64,000 nucleotides of DNA from assembly GCF_946481145.1 (NCBI RefSeq), contig NZ_CAMLMJ010000005.1, positions 62,001 to 126,000 of the forward strand. The letters are read 5' to 3'. A program made the position numbers and the translations under genes. Shown here piece after piece: positions 35,210-42,262 of the stretch. The notes under the pieces were generated by a model that was not told the DNA's origin, searched no databases, and saw only the letters and a list, made by a program, of their open reading frames with translations. Source of the DNA: an uncultured Sediminibacterium sp. (GTDB lineage: Bacteria; Bacteroidota; Bacteroidia; Chitinophagales; Chitinophagaceae). The stretch's first letter is position 1; the number at the start of each line of letters is the position of its first letter.

Positions 35210-36351
35210 CTAACTACGACTATATCATTTCAGGCTCAGGTTGCGCAGGTTTGAGTTTACTTAAGCGCATGATGCAACATCCTTTTTTCGATGATAAACA
35301 AATACTTGTTATCGATAAAGCCTCTAAAGAAAAGAACGACAGAACCTGGTGCTTTTGGGAACAAGGCGAAGGTGTTTTTGAATCGCTTGTGTTTCGTAAG
35401 TGGCAGGATGTCGGGTTTTACTCAAAGTATTTTTCTTCTTCCCTTCCTTTATCACCCTATCAATATAAAATGATCAGGGGAATTGATTTCTACCAGCACA
35501 TACAAGAACTGGCCAAACAAAGGAGTAATATTCATTTTTTGTATGAACCGGTTTTAAAAGTTGGGACAGCAGGTGATAAGGCATTTGTAGAAACTGCAAC
35601 CTCCATATCTACAGCAGAATATGTGTTCAACAGTATATTATTTGAAAAACCTGAGATCAGGAAGGGTGAATATATGCTGCTCCAACATTTCAAAGGCTGG
35701 GTCATCGAAACAAAAGAGCCGGCTTTTGATCCTGATAAGGCCACATTCATGGACTTCAGGGTAGCGCAGGATGAAGGAACAACTTTTATGTATGTATTGC
35801 CTATTTCGACTAACTCAGCTTTAGTAGAATACACACTGTTTACCCCAAATTTATTGGAACAGGAAAAATATGTTAAGGAATTACAGTCATACCTGCAGAA
35901 CTACCTTAAAATTGACCATTACACTATAGAGCATGAAGAATTTGGCATTATACCTATGACCAACCATATATTTCCTGCTGCAGATGGCAGGGTTATAAAT
36001 ATGGGTATAGCAGGTGGACAGGCAAAAGGCAGTAGTGGGTATGCGTTTCAGTTTATCCAAAAGAAGACGGATGAAATCTTGAGTAATTTGGTTAAAGGAA
36101 GTTACCCTTCTTCACGCACCAGCTTAACGGAAAAGAAATTCCGATTTTATGATGCGGTATTATTACACGTATTATACAATAAGCAATTAAATGGTGATGA
36201 GGTCTTTGCTGCTATATTTAAAAAGAACCCAGCCCAACGGGTATTAAAGTTTTTGGATAACGAGAGTAATCTATGGGATGATTTACAAATCATGAATAGT
36301 GTACCCACCACCATTTTCCTAAAAGCTGCCATTAAGGAGTTATTCCGGTGA
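35203..36351 (+). CDS. crtY: Lycopene beta-cyclase, start codon uncertain
   Basis: A lycopene cyclase of about 380 residues: an FAD-type YIISGSGCAGLSLLKRMM start, DRTWCFWEQGEG, MDFRVAQ and NMGIAGGQAKGSSGYAFQ are CrtY signatures. It closes a beta-ionone ring on lycopene. The FAD glycine motif begins at 35221, so translation must start before it, yet the frame has no ATG, GTG or TTG between the stop at 35131 and the TTG at 35251, which would remove that motif. ATT at 35203 is given as a placeholder. The region is occupied by word repeats. Either a rare start codon is used or the native start was disrupted. Confidence 0.85.
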   Translation: MHANYDYIISGSGCAGLSLLKRMMQHPFFDDKQILVIDKASKEKNDRTWCFWEQGEGVFESLVFRKWQDVGFYSKYFSSSLPLSPYQYKMIRGIDFYQHIQELAKQRSNIHFLYEPVLKVGTAGDKAFVETATSISTAEYVFNSILFEKPEIRKGEYMLLQHFKGWVIETKEPAFDPDKATFMDFRVAQDEGTTFMYVLPISTNSALVEYTLFTPNLLEQEKYVKELQSYLQNYLKIDHYTIEHEEFGIIPMTNHIFPAADGRVINMGIAGGQAKGSSGYAFQFIQKKTDEILSNLVKGSYPSSRTSLTEKKFRFYDAVLLHVLYNKQLNGDEVFAAIFKKNPAQRVLKFLDNESNLWDDLQIMNSVPTTIFLKAAIKELFR

Positions 36352-36393
36352 GTTTAAAAGTATTCTATTATTTTTGCTGCGTTTGATTGAATT

Positions 36394-36551
36394 GGCCTAG
36401 TAGTATCCGCCTGAGGCGGAGATAGTATAAGAGTTGACTATTTTATTTTAGTGGTTAGTTTATTGACATATTGGGTTCGTAGTATCCGCCTGAGGCGGAG
36501 ATAGTATAAGAGTTGACTATTTTATTTTATTGGGTAGTTTATTGACATATT
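36394..36551 (+). repeat. Two 79-bp tandem repeats resembling promoter plus tRNA-Arg 5' half
   Basis: Units at 36394-36472 and 36473-36551 lead, at the same 79-bp spacing, into the tRNA gene at 36552. Each begins with a tRNA-like block (GGCCTAG or GGGTTCG, then TAGTAT...GATAGTATAAGAGTT) in which the D-loop is replaced by TCCGCCTGAGGCGGA. Each then continues into TTG-N19-TAGTTTAT, a Bacteroidota-type promoter placed to transcribe the next unit. The anticodon and 3' half are missing, so these are not functional tRNAs. Confidence 0.85.
36513..36542 (+). promoter_or_regulatory. Promoter of tRNA-Arg (TTG-N19-TAGTTTAT)
   Basis: TTG at 36513-36515 and TAGTTTAT at 36535-36542 match the -33 and -7 elements of Bacteroidota promoters with 19-bp spacing, about 10 bp before the tRNA 5' end. 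The same pair occurs in the repeat upstream. Confidence 0.6.
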
Positions 36552-36623
36552 GGCCTCGTAGTACAATGGATAGTATAAGAGTTTCCGAAGCTCCAGATCC
36601 AGGTTCGATTCCTGGCGAGGCCA
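36552..36623 (+). tRNA. tRNA-Arg (anticodon CCG)
   Basis: A 72-nt cloverleaf: acceptor stem GGCCTCG/CGAGGCC, D-arm GTAC/GTAT with loop AATGGATA, anticodon loop TTCCGAA (CCG, reading CGG), 4-nt variable loop AGAT, T-arm CCAGG-TTCGATT-CCTGG, discriminator A. CCA is not encoded. The first anticodon-stem pair is a mismatch (A-C). The two repeats upstream copy its 5' half. Confidence 0.9.
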
Positions 36624-36687
36624 CAAGAAATAAGGAATAAGAAAATGTTATGCTTTACTATGTTCCCTAATCACTAACACCTAAAAG

Positions 36688-37044
36688 CTACCCCATCGCA
36701 TGTACCATTGCTAAACTCTCTCTGGCTACCTGACTATTGTATTCGAATGTGAGTTGCTTATGATTAATGGTGTCTACAATAGTCCCTATCAGGCAAAGTC
36801 CGCCAGTAAACAGGTATAATAGTCCCATACCATTTTGTCTTACCATAAATCTTTGTACACCTGCTATAAGTACAAAACCTAATATACATCCAATCAAAAC
36901 CTGGTCTGATTTTCTGCGGTTGCCATTATATACTGCAATAAAGTTGTGCAATCTTTCGTCGGATAATCCGGCAGTTAAATTTTGAATATATACCAGTTCT
37001 TCCCCTTCAAGTGCAGGGATAAGACTATACAGGTTTGGTCTCAT
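36688..37044 (-). CDS. TM2 domain membrane protein
   Basis: A 118-residue protein. The N-terminal 45 residues are soluble; two membrane helices at about 50-67 and 73-92 form a TM2 domain, with a short polar turn (RFMVRQNG) between them. It overlaps the DUF2752 gene by 20 bp, and TM2 and DUF2752 proteins often occur together in Bacteroidota. The pairing suggests a membrane complex, but its role is unknown. Confidence 0.85.
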   Translation of the reverse strand: MRPNLYSLIPALEGEELVYIQNLTAGLSDERLHNFIAVYNGNRRKSDQVLIGCILGFVLIAGVQRFMVRQNGMGLLYLFTGGLCLIGTIVDTINHKQLTFEYNSQVARESLAMVHAMG

Positions 37045-37318
37045 GGGTTTTAAATATAAAGTGTAAAAGTTGCTTTAATCTGATAAATATAATAATAACT
37101 GCAAATATTCCCAACGGATGATGCTGAAATGAGGATGCAATTCGAAGATGAAGCGCATCATGAATGGCGTGTCCTATACCACATCCCGGACACTTACCCA
37201 ATCCAATTAAGGTTGAAATGCAAAGGGATTGTCCTTCATTGTATCCCGGAAGAAAGTAAAGCAATAAAATGGCGATGATCCAGAAAAATAGTTCATTATG
37301 TCGAAGTAATTTCTTCAT
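37025..37318 (-). CDS. DUF2752 membrane protein
   Basis: A 97-residue protein with two or three hydrophobic segments around the DUF2752 signature CPGCGIGHAIHDAL (near residue 38-51), whose paired cysteines and histidines could bind metal. It is translated before the TM2 gene with an overlap, so the two products are probably made together. Function unknown. Confidence 0.88.
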   Translation of the reverse strand: MKKLLRHNELFFWIIAILLLYFLPGYNEGQSLCISTLIGLGKCPGCGIGHAIHDALHLRIASSFQHHPLGIFAVIIIFIRLKQLLHFIFKTHETKPV

Positions 37319-37325
37319 GTATCAG

Positions 37326-37904
37326 TTATTTACCGAAAGCGGCAATATTGCTACTGAATATTTTTACTGCAATTGCGAGCAGGATTACACCAAAAAACTT
37401 ACGTACTGCCAATAATCCAGCCTGTCCAAGTGCTTTCTCAATCACTTTCAGGGATTTTAAAACACCATAAACCACTACCAGATTAATCAGTATGCCACTA
37501 AGGATATATAATTCGTCGAAGTTTGCTTTTAAAGACATAACCGTGGTAAGCGTACCACTTCCTGCAATAATTGGGAATGCAATAGGTACGACTGAACCCG
37601 ATTTGGCATCCTTATCTCCTTTAAAGATTTCATGTCCTAGTACCATTTCAAGTCCTAATAAAAATATCACTACAGAACCCCCAACTGCAAATGAACGGAT
37701 GTCAAGTCCAAGTATTTTTAGAAAAGCCTCACCAGCAAAAAGGAAAACAATCATCAATAAGCCGGAGATCAAAGTGGCCTGGGTAGACCTGATCCCTCCC
37801 ATTTTATCCTTAAGAGAGATCAATAATGGGATTGATCCAACAATATCTATTACTGCAAATAAGGTAAACGTAGTAGTCAGTAAATAATCCAGGTGAAAGG
37901 TCAT
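37326..37904 (-). CDS. MarC-family integral membrane protein
   Basis: ATG 37904 is used (192 residues); the in-frame TTG at 37931 would add nine unrelated residues. Six membrane helices are visible with AVIDIVGSIPLLISLKD and PIAFPIIAGSGTLTTVM, the MarC signature segments. E. coli MarC was named for a multiple-antibiotic locus, but the family's true function is unclear. It lies downstream of the CWC gene, separated by a long hairpin. Confidence 0.9.
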   Translation of the reverse strand: MTFHLDYLLTTTFTLFAVIDIVGSIPLLISLKDKMGGIRSTQATLISGLLMIVFLFAGEAFLKILGLDIRSFAVGGSVVIFLLGLEMVLGHEIFKGDKDAKSGSVVPIAFPIIAGSGTLTTVMSLKANFDELYILSGILINLVVVYGVLKSLKVIEKALGQAGLLAVRKFFGVILLAIAVKIFSSNIAAFGK

Positions 37905-37935
37905 GTTGGCTGGTTTATTAGCAAGATACAAAAAT

Positions 37936-37993
37936 GTGAATTGTCAATGGTGAATTGTGAATTTCGATTGACAATTCACCATTGACAATTCAC
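37936..37993. repeat. Perfect 23-bp hairpin of CAATTCACCATTGAC words
   Basis: Arms at 37936-37958 and 37971-37993 are exact reverse complements around a 12-nt loop. Each arm is built from GAATTGTCAATGGTGAATTG-type words. It lies between the CWC gene stop and the marC start, so it could end CWC transcription. Similar hairpins are at 38222 and 40440. Confidence 0.9.
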
Positions 37994-37999
37994 ACCTCA

Positions 38000-38218
38000 C
38001 TAAAACCTAAACACATTATTAACCACCAGTTTATACTCAAACTGAAGTGCTTCCAGGCAAGTTCTGCAAAGGCAGTCGGTATATTTTGATTCAATATAAA
38101 CCCTTTCTTCATGAGTGAGTTTGGGGCCACTGCACTGACAGGCAGGTATATTGCCCACTTTGCATTCAAAAGGCTTGGTGCAACGTGGGCAATGTTTTAT
38201 TTCATGTTTGTGTGTCAT
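38000..38218 (-). CDS. Small cysteine-rich CWC-type protein
   Basis: A 72-residue protein with seven cysteines, including HCPRCTKPFECKVGNIPACQC and a later CLCRTCLEAL. This pattern matches the cysteine-rich CWC family, probably a zinc-binding protein. No signal peptide is visible. It is unusually isolated: word-built hairpins lie directly on both sides (37936-37993 and 38222-38305). Function unknown. Confidence 0.8.
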   Translation of the reverse strand: MTHKHEIKHCPRCTKPFECKVGNIPACQCSGPKLTHEERVYIESKYTDCLCRTCLEALQFEYKLVVNNVFRF

Positions 38219-38221
38219 AGT

Positions 38222-38305
38222 AGTGAATTGTGAAAGGTGAATTGTGAATAGGGGATTATCAAACCAGTTACTTCGCTATTGACAATTCACCTTTCACAAT
38301 TCACT
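38222..38305. repeat. Perfect 24-bp hairpin of GTGAATTGTGAAAG words
   Basis: Arms at 38222-38245 and 38282-38305 are exact reverse complements enclosing a 36-nt loop. The hairpin lies between the btuB-like stop and the CWC start. Its words (GTGAATTG, ACAATTCAC) are close to but not the same as those at 37936. Confidence 0.9.
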
Positions 38306-38310
38306 GCCCT

Positions 38311-40224
38311 TTACCAATTAAAAGTTACACCAGTATTAAACAGAAATGGAATTGCGTTGAAGCCTCTTGCATCAAAGAATTTTTTTCCGGTAATATTTTG
38401 TGCATCGGCAAAAAAGCGAATATTTTGATTGAGCACATAATCTGCGGAAGCTCCCATAATAAAATAAGAGGGAAGCGAAATGTCTGCACGGCGATAACCA
38501 CCAATATCATAGCGACTGCTTACATATTTTGCTGTAACTGCAATATTTAATCCTTTGCATACATCTATATTCGCACCAAGGTTAAGCTGATGTTTTGGCC
38601 TGCGTAATAAATATTCATAGGTGACAGTATCTTTTGTGGTAGTTCTGTTTTGGGTAACTTCTTCGCTAAACAATAGCGTATAATTTGCACTGATGCCTGC
38701 TTTCCCTAGTTTGGCGGCAAGTTCCCATTCTAATCCATTCACCACCTGTTTAACATAGTTGAAATAGTTGAACGTTATGTAATTGTAATCGATTCCGTTA
38801 TTGATCTTTCTATTAAAATAAACGAGCCTTGTATTAACCTTTTTTTCCTGGAAGCTGATGCCGGCTTCATAATTTACCGCCTTTTCAGCATCAAGTTTGC
38901 TATTCAGACTTAACTGGTAAAGCGATGGTGCTTTAAAGCCGCTTGATATACTTCCAAACACACGAAACTGCTCATTAAAACGATAAGACGGATTGAAGGT
39001 ATAAGTACTGTTAGAACCATAACGTGAATGATCATTATAACGACCTCCTATTTCAAGATTGAATTTTTTATCCGGACTATTATATATAAATGATGCATAT
39101 AAAGCCGTTTGTGAAAGAGATGTGTCTTTAAACTGACTTGCATAAGGACCAAAAGCGCTTACAGAAAAATACTGTTGGTTGTATGAATTGTATCGATAGT
39201 CTGCGCCAGCTAACAGGGTTATTCCTTTTGCAATGCTGGTACTAGCATAGAGTTCCACAAATTGTGATTTGCCATTGTAAGTATTATCCTCAAACCAGGT
39301 ACTTGTTTTATGCGCACTGTCATTGTGGTAGTTACGTCTTAATTCACTATACTGGTAATTACCTGTGATGGATAAACTTCCTTTTTTGTAGTGCAAACCA
39401 GTTCCGGTAATGAGCGATCTGTTATTGATGGTATAGTCGCGGTCGTCACTGAATACGCCTGCATCAATTCCTGCTTTATACTGACTGTGCATCAAAAAGG
39501 TTCTGAAAGAAAGCTCCTTGTTGATTTGGTATGATAATTGTCCGCTCGAAACAATGCCGTCATATTTGTCGTTGTCAAAATTTTTAACACCAGTGCTATC
39601 ATAGGTAGAGGAAAACCCATTGGTAAATAATCTTGCAAAACGGGCTGCATAAGTTAGCTTATTGGCTTTACCGTACACCTGTACATTGTTTTTTGAAGTA
39701 CCCAGGTTACCCTGACTTAAAGTAGCCTTGACATTAAAAGCTTTGTTGCTATCTTTTTTGTTGGTAATAATATTTATAACACCTGCAATAGCGTCACTTC
39801 CATATAGCGTTGACTGTGCACCTTTGCAAACTTCAATTCTTTCAACATCGTTAACGGAAAAGAAGTTGAGGTCGAAATCAGTGGTAATGGTTGATGGATC
39901 GTTCAACGGAATGCCATCCATCAGGATAAGTGTTCTGCCCGCAGATGCGCCACGTGTATACACTGTTTGGACGCTACCGGTATTATTGAGTGCGCCATTG
40001 ATGGTGATGCCAGCTTGTTCATTGAGTAATTGGGCGATTGATTTTCCGCCACTTTTTTCAATTTGTTCTTTTGTGATTACCGTAATCACTTTACCGGTTG
40101 AACTTTGTTTTTGTTCAAATTTGTTGGCCGTTACTACTACTTCATCGAGTACAACGGTGTCTTTTTGTGCAAACAGGAATTGACCTGTTAGCATGCATGC
40201 GAGGAGCGTAATTGTTTTGCTCAT
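38311..40224 (-). CDS. btuB: TonB-dependent outer-membrane receptor, probable cobalamin transporter
   Basis: A 637-residue receptor. After a signal peptide (about residues 1-19) comes a plug domain with DEVVVTANKFEQKQ, AQLLNEQAGITI and GRTLILMDGIPLND, then a 22-strand-type barrel ending in a terminal aromatic (FNTGVTFNW). The length fits BtuB rather than the larger SusC proteins. The cobalamin riboswitch in its leader strongly supports vitamin B12 or a related corrinoid as substrate. No ABC transporter genes for B12 are adjacent. Confidence 0.92.
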   Translation of the reverse strand: MSKTITLLACMLTGQFLFAQKDTVVLDEVVVTANKFEQKQSSTGKVITVITKEQIEKSGGKSIAQLLNEQAGITINGALNNTGSVQTVYTRGASAGRTLILMDGIPLNDPSTITTDFDLNFFSVNDVERIEVCKGAQSTLYGSDAIAGVINIITNKKDSNKAFNVKATLSQGNLGTSKNNVQVYGKANKLTYAARFARLFTNGFSSTYDSTGVKNFDNDKYDGIVSSGQLSYQINKELSFRTFLMHSQYKAGIDAGVFSDDRDYTINNRSLITGTGLHYKKGSLSITGNYQYSELRRNYHNDSAHKTSTWFEDNTYNGKSQFVELYASTSIAKGITLLAGADYRYNSYNQQYFSVSAFGPYASQFKDTSLSQTALYASFIYNSPDKKFNLEIGGRYNDHSRYGSNSTYTFNPSYRFNEQFRVFGSISSGFKAPSLYQLSLNSKLDAEKAVNYEAGISFQEKKVNTRLVYFNRKINNGIDYNYITFNYFNYVKQVVNGLEWELAAKLGKAGISANYTLLFSEEVTQNRTTTKDTVTYEYLLRRPKHQLNLGANIDVCKGLNIAVTAKYVSSRYDIGGYRRADISLPSYFIMGASADYVLNQNIRFFADAQNITGKKFFDARGFNAIPFLFNTGVTFNW

Positions 40225-40344
40225 TGTTAATGATTAAATAGTTGAACAATGAGCTTTCAGGAAACCAAAAAACGGAGAAACATAAATAGCCGCTGCAGAC
40301 AGCATTTACATTCCATGCTTTTCACCCGAAAGCCGTGAATGATC

Positions 40345-40602
40345 GTCTGTATTGTGGCAGGTCTTCTGGCTTACTCTCTGTTGTTGAACCTTCCCATCCC
40401 GTTTTGTGAGACAGTGGTTAGTAGAAACATCAGTGGTTGTAGTGAATGGTCAATGGTGAATGGTCAATAAAGTATTAAATAATACCATTCACCATTGACA
40501 ATTGACCATTCACTACCCAAGAGCTTACAGCTACGGGGATAGCGCCGGAATTACACCGGACTTCCCTTTTAATCCCGATTGTTCGGGAACCAAATACGTC
40601 GC
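40345..40602 (-). ncRNA. Cobalamin riboswitch in the btuB leader
   Basis: Read on the minus strand, the element has GTATTTGG pairing with CCACAATAC as the closing stem, AAAAGGGAAGTCCGGTGTAA, then ATTCCGGCGCTATCCCCG, and the B12 box GCCAGAAGACCTGCC near the 3' end. Binding of cobalamin would shut off btuB. A word-built hairpin (40440-40515) occupies the variable region between the conserved core halves, making the element longer than usual. Confidence 0.92.
40440..40515. repeat. Word-built hairpin inside the cobalamin riboswitch
   Basis: The arm at 40440-40464 is the reverse complement of 40484-40515 except for a 7-nt bulge (AATTGAC). Words (ATTCACCATTGAC, GACCATTCAC) match the hairpin at 37936. 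The conserved riboswitch core lies on both sides. Confidence 0.85.
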
Positions 40603-40609
40603 AAATGTA
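40602..40609 (-). promoter_or_regulatory. -7 box (TACATTTG) upstream of the B12 riboswitch
   Basis: On the minus strand TACATTTG matches TAnnTTTG and would place transcription start a few bases before the riboswitch closing stem. No clear TTG -33 element was found. Confidence 0.5.
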
Positions 40610-40663
40610 ATATGTAAGGCAGAATCAGGAAATTAAGTTTTACACCAGGGTGGGGATAAGGCA

Positions 40664-40870
40664 GATCGCTGATCGCTGATCTCTGATGGCTGATGTCGGA
40701 TGTCAGATTTCAGATTTCAGATTTCAGATTTCAGATTTCAGATTTCGGAAATTTGGGATTTGCAAATTATGATTCTTTTCAAATCAGATATCAGACATCC
40801 GACATCAGACATCCGACATCAGACATCCGACATCAGACATCCGACATCAGCCATCAGCGATCCGACATCT
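40664..40870. repeat. Long word repeat: TTTCAGA and CAGACATCCGACAT tandem arrays in a hairpin
   Basis: GATCGCTGATCTCTGATGGC-type words lead into about six TTTCAGA copies (40704-40746), and after a 45-nt spacer four exact 14-bp CAGACATCCGACAT units (40792-40847) lead into the reverse complement of the first words. Outer arms pair; inner arrays do not fully pair. It fills the gap between the riboswitch and the permease gene. Confidence 0.85.
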
Positions 40871-40904
40871 TTCCTTACATTTATCACCATATCATATAAT
40901 TTTT

Positions 40905-42254
40905 ATGCAGGGAAATCAAAAATTAAATCTTTTTAGCTTCACCATGATCGTTGTGGGTCTGGTGATTGGGATGGGCATTTTCAGAACGGCAGCTACTAGC
41001 GCGAAGGATGCCATTGAACCTTCCGTTTATTTTACCGCCTGGATATTAGGTGGCTTTGTGGCGCTGTGTGGTGCCCTCACTTATGCAGAAATTGGAAGCC
41101 GTTATCCGGTTACAGGTGGATATTATAAAGTCTTCTCCTATGCCTATCACCCCAGTATTGCATTTGCGATTAATTGTATCATCCTCATCAGCAATGCTGC
41201 CAGCTTAAGTGCGGTAGCATTAATTGGAAGTGGTTATATCACTAAATTATTTCCTGGGGTTGAGTGGACGGATATCGACAAAGCCCTGATTAGTTGCGGG
41301 GCCATTATTTTCTTTTATGGGATTAATCTCATGGGGTTGAAAATGAGTTCCAGGGCTCAGAATATTTTGATGCTGATTAAAATCGGGATGATCATTGTAC
41401 TCATCCTCGCATTATTTTTTCCGCATGAAACAGTTAGTGCCGTTGCTGCTACTACAACGCCTTCAAATGAAGTAACATCTATGAGTTGGATCCAGAGCCT
41501 TGGAATAAGCCTTATAGCCGTTTCATTTACCTATGGGGGATACCAGCAAACAATCAACTTTGGCAATGAGGTAAACCAGCCTGCAAAAAATATTCCACGA
41601 GGCATATTTATTGGGATAGCAATTATTATCGGACTTTATCTGCTGGTAAACCTTAGCTATTACACCATTGTTGGGTTTGATCAGATGAAAGGGGAAAGAG
41701 AAATAGCGTATGTAGTGATGGAGCGCACATTTGGTCAACGTGGGGCAGATATATTTTCTTTCTTTTTGTTCTTCGGGGTATTGGCTTATGTAAATGCTTT
41801 GTTGATGAGTAATCCAAGAGTTATGTTTGCAATGAGTGAAGAAAAAACATTGCCTTCTTTTTTTGGTAAGCAAAATCCTAAGAACCAGGTATTTACTATA
41901 TCACTTACCGTGTTTGCAGCAATGTGTATCGTGATTTTATTTTTTGCACAGACATTCGACAAGATCCTCAACTTCACTATCTTCCTCGATTGTTTCGGAA
42001 TGGTAGCATCCAGTGCCACTATTTTTATCTTACGCAAAAGAACCAAGCACCTGGATGGAACGGGTATCTTTAAAATGAAGTTTTACCCGATTGTGCCGCT
42101 TATTTTCATGTGCGCATATTTGTTTGTAGGCATCAGTATTGCCATGCAAACACCAGATACCGCATTTGTAGGATTTTGTGTATTGATGGGCTTTATGCTT
42201 ATTTACTATATCAGTGTAAAACTCAGGAAACCAATTGTTGAACAAAAAGACTAG
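40905..42254 (+). CDS. APC-family amino acid permease (LAT/GABA-type)
   Basis: A 449-residue protein with about twelve helices. MIVVGLVIGMGIFRTAATSA is the first helix with the conserved G-x-G-I-F loop, and the helix-6 segment carries SFTYGGYQQTINFGNEV. It differs from the permease at 18223, which has a longer loop pattern. It probably moves amino acids across the inner membrane. The cystathionine-type PLP enzyme starts 8 bp downstream, so the substrate may be a sulfur amino acid, which is inference from context. Confidence 0.88.
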   Translation: MQGNQKLNLFSFTMIVVGLVIGMGIFRTAATSAKDAIEPSVYFTAWILGGFVALCGALTYAEIGSRYPVTGGYYKVFSYAYHPSIAFAINCIILISNAASLSAVALIGSGYITKLFPGVEWTDIDKALISCGAIIFFYGINLMGLKMSSRAQNILMLIKIGMIIVLILALFFPHETVSAVAATTTPSNEVTSMSWIQSLGISLIAVSFTYGGYQQTINFGNEVNQPAKNIPRGIFIGIAIIIGLYLLVNLSYYTIVGFDQMKGEREIAYVVMERTFGQRGADIFSFFLFFGVLAYVNALLMSNPRVMFAMSEEKTLPSFFGKQNPKNQVFTISLTVFAAMCIVILFFAQTFDKILNFTIFLDCFGMVASSATIFILRKRTKHLDGTGIFKMKFYPIVPLIFMCAYLFVGISIAMQTPDTAFVGFCVLMGFMLIYYISVKLRKPIVEQKD

Positions 42255-42262
42255 TATTTAAT

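Noticed and set aside
36394..36551. Possible additional tRNA genes
   Set aside because: They lack the anticodon, the T-arm and the 3' acceptor strand.
40792..40847. Four regular 14-bp units that could suggest a CRISPR array
   Set aside because: Units are adjacent with no spacers and there are no cas genes nearby.
40693..40936. Two overlapping frames across the 40.7-kb repeat
   Set aside because: Their translations only mirror the TTTCAGA and CAGACATCC repeats.
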